NCBI RefSeq assembly: GCF_013409505.1
Contig: NZ_JACCBN010000001.1
Span: 4,588,001 to 4,652,000 of the forward strand
Source of the DNA: Actinomycetospora corticicola
Lineage (GTDB): Bacteria; Actinomycetota; Actinomycetes; Mycobacteriales; Pseudonocardiaceae
Direction: 5' to 3'
DNA length: 64,000 nt
Part shown: one piece after another, positions 49,788-58,640 of the stretch
Numbering within the stretch: position 1 is the stretch's first letter
How the letters are laid out: every line of letters begins with the position of its first letter
The notes under the pieces: model-generated
Databases searched by the model: none
What the model was told of the DNA's origin: nothing
What the model saw: the letters and a program-made list of their open reading frames with translations, nothing else
Position numbers and translations under genes: made by a program

Positions 49788-51653
49788 ATGAGCAGCTCTC
49801 CCGACGACCGGAGACGCAGCGGAGCGGAGCTCGACCTCGAGCACCGGTCGGTGCCGGCTCCGGGCGCGGTGCTGCTCGACGCCGCCGTCACGACGCGGTG
49901 CCGCCGCCGGGTCCACCTGGAACACGACCCGGCCGCCGGTCGGGCGGACGGCGCCACGGGGGTCGAGGGGGCCGGTCAGATCGTGCTCCCGGAACCCGAT
50001 CCCGGCGTGGAGATGCGGGTGGCCGACGCCGCGGAACACCGCGCTCAGCTCGCCGCGCGGTTCGCGGCGGAGCTCGGCGCGGCGTTCCGTCGGGTGCCCG
50101 ACGGGCGGCGGGCCGAGCGGGTGGAGGCGACGCTCGCGCTGGCGGCCGATCCGACGGTGCGCGCCATCGGGGCCGCGGAGCTGCCGCCGGGCGCCGGCCG
50201 GCGGGGGCACGCCGAGCTGCTCGTGCGGGCGGACGGCGACGACGGCGGCTGGTACCCGGTCATCGTGGTGCGGCACCGGGTCAGCGACCCGGGCGCCGGA
50301 GCGCTGACCTCCCCGCTGGACCGTCCGCACCCGTCGTCGGCGACCGTCGACCCGCACCGGCGGGTCCGGGCCGTCTCCCGGGACGTCCTGCGCCTGGCCC
50401 ACCTGCACCGGATGCTCGCGGCCGCCGGCCTGGGTGCCCTGCGTGCCTGGGGCGGCGTGGTGGGGCTCGACGCCGACTGCGTGGTGTGGACCGACCTCGC
50501 CGCCGGGCCGGGGCAGGAGGCGGGTCGCAGCCCGCTCGACACGTACGACCGGCGGTTCACCGACCGGCTGGCCGTCGCCACGGCCGCCCGCACCAGCGGG
50601 CCGGCGCTGGCGGAGCCGTCCCGCATCACCGAGTGCCGCCGCTGCCCCTGGTGGCCGGTGTGCGAGGCCGAGCTGCGCCGGGCCGACGACGTGAGCCTCG
50701 TGGTGCGCGGGGAGGACGCGCTGCGGCTGCGGGGCCGCGGCATCACCACGGTGCGCATGCTCGCCGCCCTCGATCCCCGGCAGGGCCTGCCCGAGCCCGG
50801 GGACGCGACCGACGAGCACGCGGGGGGCGAGCTCTCCACTGACCTGCGCGAGGCCGTGGCGCTGGCGCGTGCCTGGCGGGCGGACGTGCCGCTGGTACGG
50901 CGGGTGGCCCGGCCGGACGTGCCGCGGGGCGCGGTCGAGGTCGACGTGGACATGGAGAGCCTGGGGGAGGACGGCGCCTACCTGTGGGGCGTGCTGCTCT
51001 CCGGGGCCGACATCGGCCTCGAGCACGGCTACCGCGGCTTCGCGACGTGGGACCCGGTGCCGACGCGCGACGAGGCGCGGTCGTTCGCGGCGTTCTGGTC
51101 CTGGCTCTCCGACGTGCGTCGACGCGCCGCGGAGCGGGGTCTGACGTTCCGTTCCTACTGCTACAACGAGCAGGCCGAGAACCGGTGGCTGCGGGGCTCG
51201 GTGGAACGCTTCGCCGGGGAGCCGGGCATCCCGCCCGCGGCGGAGGTGGAGGCGTTCATCGCCTCCGACGAGTGGATCGACCTGTTCCCGGCCGTCAGTA
51301 CGTCGTTCCTGTGTCCGCACGGCAAGGGGCTGAAGCGGGTCGCACCCTCGGCCGGGTTCGCGTGGCGCGACCCGGAGGCCGGCGGGGAGAACTCGATGCG
51401 CTGGTACCGGCGCGCGGTCGCCCTGGACGGCGGGGAGCCCGAGCCCGCGATGCGCGACCGGCTGCTGGTCTACAACGAGGACGACGTCCGGGCCACCCAC
51501 GCCCTGCGGACGTGGATGACCTCGGACGCGGTGCTGGCCGTACCGCACCTCGACGACCTCCGGTCCGGGGAGCCCGGACCGGAGCCGGACCGGCCGGAGC
51601 CGGTCGAGCGGGTCAGCGAGGCGACATGCGCAGGGCCCCGTCCATCCGGATGA
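49788..51653 (+). CDS. TM0106 family RecB-like nuclease
   Basis: A 621-residue protein. The front half resembles RecB/Cas4-type nuclease domains and carries cysteines fit for an iron-sulfur cluster (TTRCRRRVH near residue 29 and CRRCPWWPVC near 285). A helix-hairpin-like LRGRGITTVRMLAALDP follows, then an RNase H-like exonuclease domain with VEVDVDMESLGEDGAYLWGV and a final VYNEDDVRATHALR. Its role in DNA repair is likely but untested. The ATG at 49788 follows no strong site. The 3' end overlaps the convergent SDR gene by 41 bp. Confidence 0.82.
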   Translation: MSSSPDDRRRSGAELDLEHRSVPAPGAVLLDAAVTTRCRRRVHLEHDPAAGRADGATGVEGAGQIVLPEPDPGVEMRVADAAEHRAQLAARFAAELGAAFRRVPDGRRAERVEATLALAADPTVRAIGAAELPPGAGRRGHAELLVRADGDDGGWYPVIVVRHRVSDPGAGALTSPLDRPHPSSATVDPHRRVRAVSRDVLRLAHLHRMLAAAGLGALRAWGGVVGLDADCVVWTDLAAGPGQEAGRSPLDTYDRRFTDRLAVATAARTSGPALAEPSRITECRRCPWWPVCEAELRRADDVSLVVRGEDALRLRGRGITTVRMLAALDPRQGLPEPGDATDEHAGGELSTDLREAVALARAWRADVPLVRRVARPDVPRGAVEVDVDMESLGEDGAYLWGVLLSGADIGLEHGYRGFATWDPVPTRDEARSFAAFWSWLSDVRRRAAERGLTFRSYCYNEQAENRWLRGSVERFAGEPGIPPAAEVEAFIASDEWIDLFPAVSTSFLCPHGKGLKRVAPSAGFAWRDPEAGGENSMRWYRRAVALDGGEPEPAMRDRLLVYNEDDVRATHALRTWMTSDAVLAVPHLDDLRSGEPGPEPDRPEPVERVSEATCAGPRPSG

Positions 51654-52371
51654 CCTCGCCGTTGAGGTAGTCGTGGTCGACGATCATCGCGACGAGCTTG
51701 GCGTACTCGGTGGGGTCGCCGAGGCGCTGCGGGAACGGCACGCCCTTCGCGAGGTCGGCCCGGAAGGACTCCTCGACGCCCGCGAGCATCGGGGTGTCGA
51801 TGACCCCGGGGGCGATCGTCAGCACGCGGACGCCGTACTGCGCGAGGTCGCGGGCCGCCGGCACGGTCATGCCGACCACGCCGCCCTTCGACGCGGCGTA
51901 GGCGATCTGACCGATCTGGCCCTCGAACGCGGCGATCGACGCCGTGTTGACGATGACGCCGCGCGCGTTGTGGTCGAGCGGCTCGGTCTGCGCGATCGCC
52001 GCGGCGGCCAGCCGCATGACGTTGAAGGACCCGATCAGGTTCACCCCGACGACCTGCGAGAACACCCCGAGGTCGTGCGGGCCCTTCTTCGACAGCACGC
52101 GGCCCGCCGTGCCGACGCCGGCGCAGTTCACCACCACGCGCAGGGGCAGGCCGGTGCCGACGGCGGCGTCGACCGCCGCCTGCACCTGGTCGCCGTCGGT
52201 GACGTCGGCCGGGACGTAGTCGACGCGCTCGAGCTTCTCGGCGTGGTCGATCGCCTTCGGCAGGTCGATGGCGATGACGTGGGCGCCGTCGGCGGCGAGC
52301 CGCCGGACGGTCGCCCCGCCCAGCCCGGACGCCCCTCCGGTGACGATGGCGGCGACGTCGGTTGCGTCCAT
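51613..52371 (-). CDS. Short-chain dehydrogenase, HSD17B10/3-hydroxyacyl-CoA dehydrogenase type 2-like
   Basis: A 252-residue classical SDR. It has IVTGGASGLGGATVRRLA, NCAGVG, the catalytic Ser in VNTASIAAFEG and the active site YAASKGG. The IAAFEGQIGQIAYAASKGGV stretch is that of the HSD10-like group, which oxidises 3-hydroxyacyl-CoA or hydroxysteroids with NAD. An 18-bp perfect palindrome lies 66 bp upstream (52437-52454). No acyl-CoA genes are adjacent. Confidence 0.87.
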   Translation of the reverse strand: MDATDVAAIVTGGASGLGGATVRRLAADGAHVIAIDLPKAIDHAEKLERVDYVPADVTDGDQVQAAVDAAVGTGLPLRVVVNCAGVGTAGRVLSKKGPHDLGVFSQVVGVNLIGSFNVMRLAAAAIAQTEPLDHNARGVIVNTASIAAFEGQIGQIAYAASKGGVVGMTVPAARDLAQYGVRVLTIAPGVIDTPMLAGVEESFRADLAKGVPFPQRLGDPTEYAKLVAMIVDHDYLNGEVIRMDGALRMSPR

Positions 52372-52436
52372 GACTGGTGCACTCCTCGGGAGGCTCGGGT
52401 CGGGTGGTCCCGCTTCGCGCGGAGGCTATCCCCTCG

Positions 52437-52454
52437 ACGGTCAGGCCTGACCGT
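52437..52454. promoter_or_regulatory. 18-bp perfect palindrome upstream of the SDR gene
   Basis: ACGGTCAGGCCTGACCGT reads the same on both strands. It stands 66-83 bp before the SDR start and about 40 bp after the methyltransferase stop. Size and symmetry fit an operator for a TetR- or GntR-type dimer; as a terminator it would lack a loop. The regulator is not in view. Confidence 0.55.
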
Positions 52455-52494
52455 TACGGGTGGGGGTTCACACCGACCGAGCCCACGCCGGTCG

Positions 52495-53790
52495 TCAGGA
52501 CCGCGCGATCCCGAACTGCCAGTCGTCGAGGTAGCGGGAGGCGAACCCGGCCTCGCAGTAGGCGAGGTAGAAGTCCCACATCCGGACGAAGGTCTCGTCG
52601 AACCCGAGGTCCCGGACCTGCGCCTCGCGGGCGAGGAAGGTGTCCCGCCAGCGGTGGAGGGTCTCGGCGTAGTCGAGGCCGATCGTGCGTCGGCCGTCGA
52701 TGCGCAGCGAGGTGTGGCGCGCGAGCGTCTGCTCGATCGCCTCGACGCTCGGGACGATGCCGCCGGGGAAGATGTACTTGTGGATCCAGGTGTACGACGA
52801 CTTCGTCGCCTGGAGCCGGTGGTGGGGCATCGTGATCGCCTGCAGCCCGAAGCGGCCGCCGGGGGCGAGGAGTCGGTCGACGGTGCGGAAGTACTCCGGC
52901 CAGTAGCGCTCGCCGACCGCCTCGATCATCTCGATGGAGATCGCGGCGTCGTACTCGCCCTGCGCGTCCCGGTAGTCGCGGATGTCGATCGTGATGCGGT
53001 CGGACACCCCGGCCTTCTCGGCCCGCGTGCGCGCCAGCTCCGCCTGCTCGACCGACAGGGTGAGGGTGGTGACGTGGGCGCCGCGCTGCGCGGCCCGGAT
53101 GGCGGCCTCGCCCCACCCGGTCCCGATCTCGATGACGCGTGAACCGTCGCGGACCCCGGCGAGGTCGAGGATGCCGTCGACCTTGCGGTGCTGGGCGGCG
53201 GTGAGCGACTCCAGCGGGCGGCCGTCGGGGCCGACCGGGCCGTCGAACCAGGCCGCGGAGTACATCATCGACTCGTCGAGGAAGAGCTCGAAGAGGTCGT
53301 TCGACAGGTCGTAGTGCCGGTGCACGTTCTCCTGCGAGACGGCGGCGTCGGCGGCGCGCTCCTCCCGCGGCTGACCCCGGTCGTAGAGCCGGCGCAGGTT
53401 CCGCACCGGGCGCGGCACGAGCGACTCGATGTGCTCGACGAAGCAGCACATGACGCCTACCAGGTCGTCGGAATCCCAGTCCCCGACCATCCAGCCCTCG
53501 CCGAGGCCGATCAGGCCCTCGGTGCCGAGCCGCGTGAAGAACGCCTCCGGGCGGATGATCCGCATGGCCGGGCTGGTCGCGTCGCCCGCGCCCTCGCTCG
53601 AGCCGTCCGGCCACACCAGACGCATCGGCATCCGCCGCACGGCCGCGCGCAGCAGCGACCGGGCGATCACCATCCGCACCCGGTTCTCGCCGGGATCCTG
53701 CAGACCCGGCCACACCCCCTCCGCGGGACGCGGGACGATGCGCTCGCCGCGCACCGGGGTGGGATCGGGGACGGGCATGGTCGACGACAC
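52495..53790 (-). CDS. Cyclopropane-fatty-acyl-phospholipid synthase family methyltransferase
   Basis: A 431-residue SAM-dependent enzyme. A front domain (IIRPEAFFTRLGTEGLIGLG, WMVGDWDSDDL) leads to the CFA core HYDLSNDLFELFLDESMMYS, the SAM loop VIEIGTGWGEAAIRAA, EMIEAVGERYWPEYF and the end region SYTWIHKYIFPGG. It adds a methylene or methyl group to unsaturated lipid chains. The GTG start has AGAGGG nine bases upstream; an ATG five codons on is an alternative. It diverges from the 342-residue membrane protein gene. Confidence 0.92.
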   Translation of the reverse strand: MSSTMPVPDPTPVRGERIVPRPAEGVWPGLQDPGENRVRMVIARSLLRAAVRRMPMRLVWPDGSSEGAGDATSPAMRIIRPEAFFTRLGTEGLIGLGEGWMVGDWDSDDLVGVMCCFVEHIESLVPRPVRNLRRLYDRGQPREERAADAAVSQENVHRHYDLSNDLFELFLDESMMYSAAWFDGPVGPDGRPLESLTAAQHRKVDGILDLAGVRDGSRVIEIGTGWGEAAIRAAQRGAHVTTLTLSVEQAELARTRAEKAGVSDRITIDIRDYRDAQGEYDAAISIEMIEAVGERYWPEYFRTVDRLLAPGGRFGLQAITMPHHRLQATKSSYTWIHKYIFPGGIVPSVEAIEQTLARHTSLRIDGRRTIGLDYAETLHRWRDTFLAREAQVRDLGFDETFVRMWDFYLAYCEAGFASRYLDDWQFGIARS

Positions 53791-54011
53791 GGCGGGGGTC
53801 CCTCTCGACGCTGGGGTGTCAACGGGCGACGGAGTTCCGTCGGCATCGTCTTCGTCGCCGACGGCTCGATCGTTCGGGCGGGTGGTGGCGATCTCGCGCG
53901 GTTCGGTCGGGGGCTGCAGGATCGTGCCCGCCTCGTCCGGCGACCCTCCCGTCGGGGTTTTCGTCGGTTACCGTGCTGCCGTCGGCGGATCGTGGAGAGG
54001 GTGGCCGGGCA

Positions 54012-55040
54012 GTGGACGCCAGCGAGGAGCTGCAGCGGCTCGACGGCGATCTCGCCGCCGGACGCATCGACGCGACCTCCTACCGCCGCCGTCGCGACGC
54101 CCTCGTCGCGCGCCGTCGCGAGGAGGAGGCGCCCGCCTGGGCCGCGGCAAGTGCGACGAAGACCACACCCGATCGGACGGTTGAGGCGCCGCCACCGGCC
54201 GCCGGCGAGCCCGCCGTCGCCCGACCCGCTGCCGCCGAGGCCGCCGTCGCCGAGTCCGCTGCCGAACCTGCCGCGGCAACGCCGGCTCCCGTCGAGACCG
54301 CTCCCGTCGAGACCGCTCCCGCCGTGGCCGCTCCCGCTGTGGCCGCTCCCGCCGAGTCGGCTCGCACCGAGACCGCTCCCCCCGAGCCGGTTGCCGCGTC
54401 GGACCCGCTCCCGGTCGCCCCGCCCGCGGCGGACCCGCTCCCACCCGTCGTCGGTCCGACCCCCGTCGGGCCCACGGCTCCCGTGCCAACCGCGGCGGAC
54501 CCCCTGCCGACGGCACCGGGCGGAACACGCTCCCGGCCCGCCCGTCCGAGCGACGTGGTGGCCGCACCGGGCACCGACGCGTTCCCCGTGCAGCATCCGG
54601 TCCCGCCCCCGCGACCGGTCGCTCCCCCGGACCCCTTCCCGCCGCCGTTCCGGTGGAGCCCGACCCCCGCCGTCCCCGACGCCGACGTCACGCAGGTGGT
54701 GCCGGACGCCGCCGACGCCACGCAGGTCGTGCCGCCGTCGGCGTTCCGGCCGCCGTCGTTCGGGCCGCCGACCTCCTGGCCGGCGACGTCCGACGTCCCG
54801 GAACGGACCCAGGTGGTCCCCGGGATCGAGGCGGGTCGGCGGCCGTCGGCGCCGGTCCCGGCGTCGCGGACCACCCCGCCGTGGGCGGACCGCGCGCCGG
54901 AGCGGCGCGACCCGTCGTCGGGCATGGCGGGGTCGCACGTGTTCTACGGCGGGCGGCGCGACCTGGCGTCGACGCTCGGCACGGCGGCCGTGGTCGTCGT
55001 CGTGATCCTGATCCTCGTGCTGTCCTTCACGCTGGGCTGA
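54012..55040 (+). CDS. Membrane-anchored protein with SHOCT-like front and TQVVP motifs
   Basis: A 342-residue protein of unknown function. Residues 2-32 (DASEELQRLDGDLAAGRIDA) resemble a SHOCT-type oligomerisation motif. A long Pro/Ala/Glu-rich disordered stretch follows, with three TQVVP motifs (about residues 230, 237 and 269). The last 20 residues are one membrane span (VVVVVILILVLSFTLG), so most of the chain faces the cytosol. The GTG at 54012 is chosen since SHOCT homology starts there. TQVVP could be a phosphothreonine target for FHA proteins, which is speculation. A TACCGT -10-like box is at 53969-53974. Confidence 0.55.
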   Translation: MDASEELQRLDGDLAAGRIDATSYRRRRDALVARRREEEAPAWAAASATKTTPDRTVEAPPPAAGEPAVARPAAAEAAVAESAAEPAAATPAPVETAPVETAPAVAAPAVAAPAESARTETAPPEPVAASDPLPVAPPAADPLPPVVGPTPVGPTAPVPTAADPLPTAPGGTRSRPARPSDVVAAPGTDAFPVQHPVPPPRPVAPPDPFPPPFRWSPTPAVPDADVTQVVPDAADATQVVPPSAFRPPSFGPPTSWPATSDVPERTQVVPGIEAGRRPSAPVPASRTTPPWADRAPERRDPSSGMAGSHVFYGGRRDLASTLGTAAVVVVVILILVLSFTLG

Positions 55041-55056
55041 CCTACGCTGCGCGGTC

Positions 55057-55863
55057 GTGGCGACGCTGGTGACCTTCCACGCCCATCCCGACGACGAGTG
55101 CATCACCTGCGGCGGGGTGATGCGGGCGGCGGCGGACGCCGGCCACCGGGTGGTGCTCGTCATCGCCACCGGCGGTGAGCACGGCGAGATCGTCCCGAAC
55201 GTGCTCGACGAGGGGGAGACCCTCGCCCACCGCCGGCACGCCGAGACCCTGGAGTCGGCGCGCATCCTCGGGGCCGCCCGCACCGAGTTCCTCGGCTACG
55301 TCGACTCCGGGATGGTCGGCACCGCGACCAACACCGCCGAGGGGGCCTTCGCCGCGGCGGACGTCGAGGAGGCGGCCGAGCGGCTGGCGACGATCCTGCG
55401 CGAGGAGGACGCGGACGTCCTCACCCACTACGACGACCACGGCGGCTACGGCCACCCCGACCACGTGCAGGTCCACCACGTCGGGCAGCGCGCCGCCGAG
55501 CTCGCCGGCACGCCGCGGGTCTACCAGGCCACCACCAACCGCGACGAGATGCGCCGCCTGATGGCGATGGCGCGGGAGATGGGCCTCGGGCTCGGCGACG
55601 GCGAGGGGCCCGACGAGCGCGAGCTGGCGGCGATGGGCACGCCCGAGGCGGAGCTCACCACCCGCGTCGACGTCACCCCGTGGCTCGGGGCCAAGCGCGA
55701 CGCCATGCGCGCCCACGCCAGCCAGATCGCGCCCGACTCGTTCTTCCTCGCCCTGCCCGACGAGGCCTTCGCGGCCGCCTTCGGCACGGAGTGGTTCCTG
55801 CGGGTCGGGGAGCCGACGGGCGGACCGTTCGAGACGGACCTGTTCGGCCCCGGCGCGGCGTAG
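55057..55863 (+). CDS. PIG-L family deacetylase (MshB/Mca-like)
   Basis: A 268-residue zinc hydrolase. It has the metal motif [14 protein letters not shown] and [11 protein letters not shown] with the second set of ligands, and [13 protein letters not shown] near the active site. In actinobacteria this fold serves mycothiol synthesis (MshB) or mycothiol-conjugate cleavage (Mca); length and motifs fit either or a paralogue. The GTG start lies 16 bp after the membrane protein stop. The msrA gene next to it also concerns redox defence. Confidence 0.85.
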   Translation: MATLVTFHAHPDDECITCGGVMRAAADAGHRVVLVIATGGEHGEIVPNVLDEGETLAHRRHAETLESARILGAARTEFLGYVDSGMVGTATNTAEGAFAAADVEEAAERLATILREEDADVLTHYDDHGGYGHPDHVQVHHVGQRAAELAGTPRVYQATTNRDEMRRLMAMAREMGLGLGDGEGPDERELAAMGTPEAELTTRVDVTPWLGAKRDAMRAHASQIAPDSFFLALPDEAFAAAFGTEWFLRVGEPTGGPFETDLFGPGAA

Positions 55864-55873
55864 CGTCGCCCGC

Positions 55874-56539
55874 ATGAGCTGGTTCGGTCGCGACAAGCGG
55901 CAGATGGTCGACCCCGCGGACGCGCTGCCCGGACGTCGGTCGCCGCTGCCCACCCTCGAGCGCAGCCTGGTCTCCGGGCGCCCGCTGAAGCCGCCCTTCC
56001 CCGAGGGTCTGCAGACCGCGGTGTTCGGCATGGGCTGCTTCTGGGGCGCCGAGCGGCTGTTCTGGAACACGCCCGGGGTCTGGGTGACCGCCGTGGGCTA
56101 CTCCGGCGGCTACACGCCGAACCCGACCTACGAGGAGACCTGCACCAACCTCACCGGCCACGCCGAGGTGGTGCTCGTCGTCTTCGATCCGGCGGTGGTC
56201 ACCTACGAGCAGCTGGTGCGGCTGTTCTGGGAGTCCCACGACCCGACGCAGCGCATGCGCCAGGGCAACGACGTCGGCACGACCTACCGGTCGGCGATCT
56301 ACTACGCCGACGAGGCGCAGCGGGCGGTCGCCGAGTCCACCCGCGACGCGTTCCAGCAGGCGCTGACCTCCGCCCGGAAGGGCGAGATCACCACGGAGAT
56401 CGCCCCGCTCGGCGCGTTCTACTACGCCGAGGACTACCACCAGCAGTACCTGCACCGGATCCCGAACGGCTACTGCTCGATGGCCGGCACCGGGGTCTCG
56501 TGCCCGACCGGGTTGGGCGTCACGGCCGAGCAGCCCTAG
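55874..56539 (+). CDS. msrA: Peptide-methionine (S)-S-oxide reductase MsrA
   Basis: A 221-residue repair enzyme. The active site [40 protein letters not shown] and AEDYHQQYL are those of MsrA. A further cysteine pair near the end ([10 protein letters not shown]) may act in recycling. It reduces methionine sulfoxide in proteins. An N-terminal extension of about 45 residues (including [12 protein letters not shown]) is common in actinobacterial MsrA. It follows the PIG-L gene by 10 bp and likely shares its transcript. Confidence 0.95.
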   Translation: MSWFGRDKRQMVDPADALPGRRSPLPTLERSLVSGRPLKPPFPEGLQTAVFGMGCFWGAERLFWNTPGVWVTAVGYSGGYTPNPTYEETCTNLTGHAEVVLVVFDPAVVTYEQLVRLFWESHDPTQRMRQGNDVGTTYRSAIYYADEAQRAVAESTRDAFQQALTSARKGEITTEIAPLGAFYYAEDYHQQYLHRIPNGYCSMAGTGVSCPTGLGVTAEQP

Positions 56540-56550
56540 TCTCCCCGGCC

Positions 56551-57447
56551 GTGGAGACTGAGATCACGGTCGAGTCCGACGGAGCCCGCCTGGGGACGAC
56601 GTACCTGCGGGCCGCCGACGAGTCGCTGGCCGGTCCGGGCGGCCGCCCCTGCGTGGTGATGGCCCACGGCTTCGGTGCCACGCGCGACTCCGGGCTGCGC
56701 CCGTTCGCCGAGGCCTTCACGACGGCGGGTGCGGACGTCCTGCTCGTCGACTACCGCGGCTTCGCCGACTCCGAGGGCGCCCCCCGGCAGCACGTCGACC
56801 ACCGGGCACACCGCCGCGACTACCACGCGGCGGTCGCCCGGGCCCGGCTGATCGACGGGGTGGACCCGGAGCGGATCGTGCTGTGGGGCTCGTCGTACTC
56901 GGGCGGGCACGTGGTCGCGGTGGCCGCGGCGGACCCCCGGATCGCCGGGGTCATCTCGCAGGGCGCCGCGATGGACGGGCTCGGTGCGCTGGTGGAGATC
57001 CTGCGCTACGGCGGGCCGTGGCAGCTGCTCAAGGTCTCGGCGCACGCGATCGCCGACGCGGTCGGTCACGCCCTCGGCCGGCCGGACCACCGGGTGGCGG
57101 TCTTCGGTCCGCCCGGGGCGGTCGCGGCGATCACCTCGCCCGACGCCCAGAGCGGGTACGGCGCCATCATCGGCCCGTCGTTCGTCAACGACATGCCCGC
57201 GCGGGACATCCTGACGATCCCGTTCAACCGGCCGGTCACGGCGGCACCGCGCGTCCGGTGCCCGATGCTGCTCGTGGTCGCGGCGTCGGACTCGATCGCC
57301 CCGCCGGCCGCGGTGCGCAAGGTCGCGGCGACGGCGGGCGGGCCGGTCGAGACCGTGGAGATCGACTGCGGGCACTTCGACATCTACCTCGGAGAACCGT
57401 TCGCGACCTCGGTCGAGCGGCAGATCGCGTTCGTCCGGTCGATGTAG
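56551..57447 (+). CDS. Alpha/beta hydrolase (dienelactone-hydrolase/xylan-esterase-like)
   Basis: A 298-residue serine hydrolase. Oxyanion region VVMAHGFGATRDSGL, nucleophile VLWGSSYSGGHV, a late acid loop VVAASDSIAPP and histidine in DCGHFDIYLGEPF are in order. Substrate is unknown. The GTG at 56551 is 11 bp after the msrA stop, so it may be the third gene of that operon. Confidence 0.82.
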   Translation: METEITVESDGARLGTTYLRAADESLAGPGGRPCVVMAHGFGATRDSGLRPFAEAFTTAGADVLLVDYRGFADSEGAPRQHVDHRAHRRDYHAAVARARLIDGVDPERIVLWGSSYSGGHVVAVAAADPRIAGVISQGAAMDGLGALVEILRYGGPWQLLKVSAHAIADAVGHALGRPDHRVAVFGPPGAVAAITSPDAQSGYGAIIGPSFVNDMPARDILTIPFNRPVTAAPRVRCPMLLVVAASDSIAPPAAVRKVAATAGGPVETVEIDCGHFDIYLGEPFATSVERQIAFVRSM

Positions 57448-57556
57448 CGACACCCGTCCGGGTGGTGGTGTGTCGGCGGTGAAACAGTTCCGTGGCCGCA
57501 GCGATATCCCCGGTGTCAGCGGGCTGAGGGGCCCGCACTTCTCGGGGGAGAACACC

Positions 57557-57844
57557 ATGGGCCGTCACCACACCGCCACCGCGCTCGTCGAGCTCGCCGT
57601 CCCCGCCCCGCGGGTGTCGCCGGAGTCGTCCGCGGCCCTGCGGTCGGCGCCGTTCCCGGTGATCCCCGCCCCGCGGCAGGCCCCCGAGGCCGCTCCGGCC
57701 CCCGTCGTCGTGCCGGAGCCGCGCGGCTGGCGCGCCCGTCGCGCCGCGAAGGCCGACGCCGCAGCCCGGCGCGCCCAGGCCGTCGCCGTCGCGCACGCCC
57801 AGCGCCGCGCTCGCCAGGTCGCCCTCGCGTCGCTCACCGACTGA
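57557..57844 (+). CDS. Small Ala/Arg-rich hypothetical protein
   Basis: A 95-residue protein. The first half is Pro/Ala-rich (VPAPRVSPESSAALRSAPFP), the second a basic helix (WRARRAAKADAAARRAQAVA). The ATG at 57557 has GGGGAG six bases upstream; a GTG at 57470 would add 29 residues. I recognise no family. Composition and strong ribosome site support a real gene, but it could be lineage specific. Confidence 0.5.
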   Translation: MGRHHTATALVELAVPAPRVSPESSAALRSAPFPVIPAPRQAPEAAPAPVVVPEPRGWRARRAAKADAAARRAQAVAVAHAQRRARQVALASLTD

Positions 57845-57887
57845 CTCGGCCGGCCGCACCGGGTGGCCCGTCCGCGAACGACCCTCC

Positions 57888-57944
57888 ACGAACGAACGGC
57901 ACTCTCGCGCACATCGATGCTGCGAGGGTGCCGTTCGTGCGTTC
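57888..57944 (+). repeat. Dispersed palindromic repeat, copy E
   Basis: Perfect 10-bp inner arms cgaacggcac and gtgccgttcg, extended to about 14 of 15 bp, with core CGCGCACATCGATGCTGCG. It is the most symmetrical copy and lies between two convergent genes, 10 bp from the response regulator stop. Confidence 0.88.
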
Positions 57945-57953
57945 CGGGGGCGG

Positions 57954-58640
57954 TCAGCCCTCGAGGACGTACCCGCGACCGCGGATGGTGCGGATGCGCT
58001 CCGCGCCGAGCTTGCGGCGCAGGTAGCCGATGTAGACCTCGACGATGTTGGAGGTCGGGGGGCCGCCCCACACGCGGGTGACAAGCTCGTCCTGCGACAT
58101 CGCCTGCCCGCGCGGGTGGCGGATGAGCGCGTCGACCACCGCGTACTCGGTGCGCGAGAGGCTCACCGGCTTGTTCTCGACGAACACCTGCTCGAGAGCG
58201 GTGTCGACCATGACCTCGCCGCGCCGCAGGTAGAGCTGCGCCGTCGGGCGGTCGTCGCCGAGGCGCAGCCGCAGCCGGGCCAGGAGCTCCTCCATGGGGA
58301 AGGGCGTGACCAGGTAGTCGTCGTGGCTCGCGCGGAGCGTGGACACCGTGCGGTCGCGCGCCTCGGGCGAGGTCAGCGCGATCACCGGCGTCCGGGGGCT
58401 CTCGCGGTGCAGGTCGGCGAGGACCTCCACCGGCCGGAGCCCGCTCATCTCGACGTCCAGGACGACCGCGCGGGCGCCGCCGGCCCGGGCCGCGGCCCCG
58501 ACGCTCCAGCTCTCCCGGAGGAGTTGAGGTTCGAAGCCGTTGGACCGCAACGCACCGACGAGCACGCTCGTTGTGCGGTGCGGAGGAGCCACACACAGCA
58601 CGCGGCCCCGCTCCGCGTCCGCATAACGATTGGGTTGCAT
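57954..58640 (-). CDS. OmpR-type response regulator with degenerate receiver domain
   Basis: A 228-residue protein. The C-terminal winged helix is intact (LSRTEYAVVDALIRHPRGQA, VEVYIGYLRRKLGAERIRTI, RGRGYVLEG). The receiver keeps the phospho-acceptor Asp62 (VVLDVEMSGLRP) but has APPH in place of the acidic pair after strand one, and Thr112 in place of the switch lysine (LVTPFPMEE; usual KPF). Such receivers are normally not controlled by phosphorylation from a kinase. No histidine kinase is adjacent. It may respond to a ligand or act constitutively. Confidence 0.88.
   Translation of the reverse strand: MQPNRYADAERGRVLCVAPPHRTTSVLVGALRSNGFEPQLLRESWSVGAAARAGGARAVVLDVEMSGLRPVEVLADLHRESPRTPVIALTSPEARDRTVSTLRASHDDYLVTPFPMEELLARLRLRLGDDRPTAQLYLRRGEVMVDTALEQVFVENKPVSLSRTEYAVVDALIRHPRGQAMSQDELVTRVWGGPPTSNIVEVYIGYLRRKLGAERIRTIRGRGYVLEG

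Noticed and set aside
9777-57944. The palindromes as ends of insertion sequences
   Set aside because: No transposase frame, no matching long terminal repeats and no target duplications are seen next to any copy.
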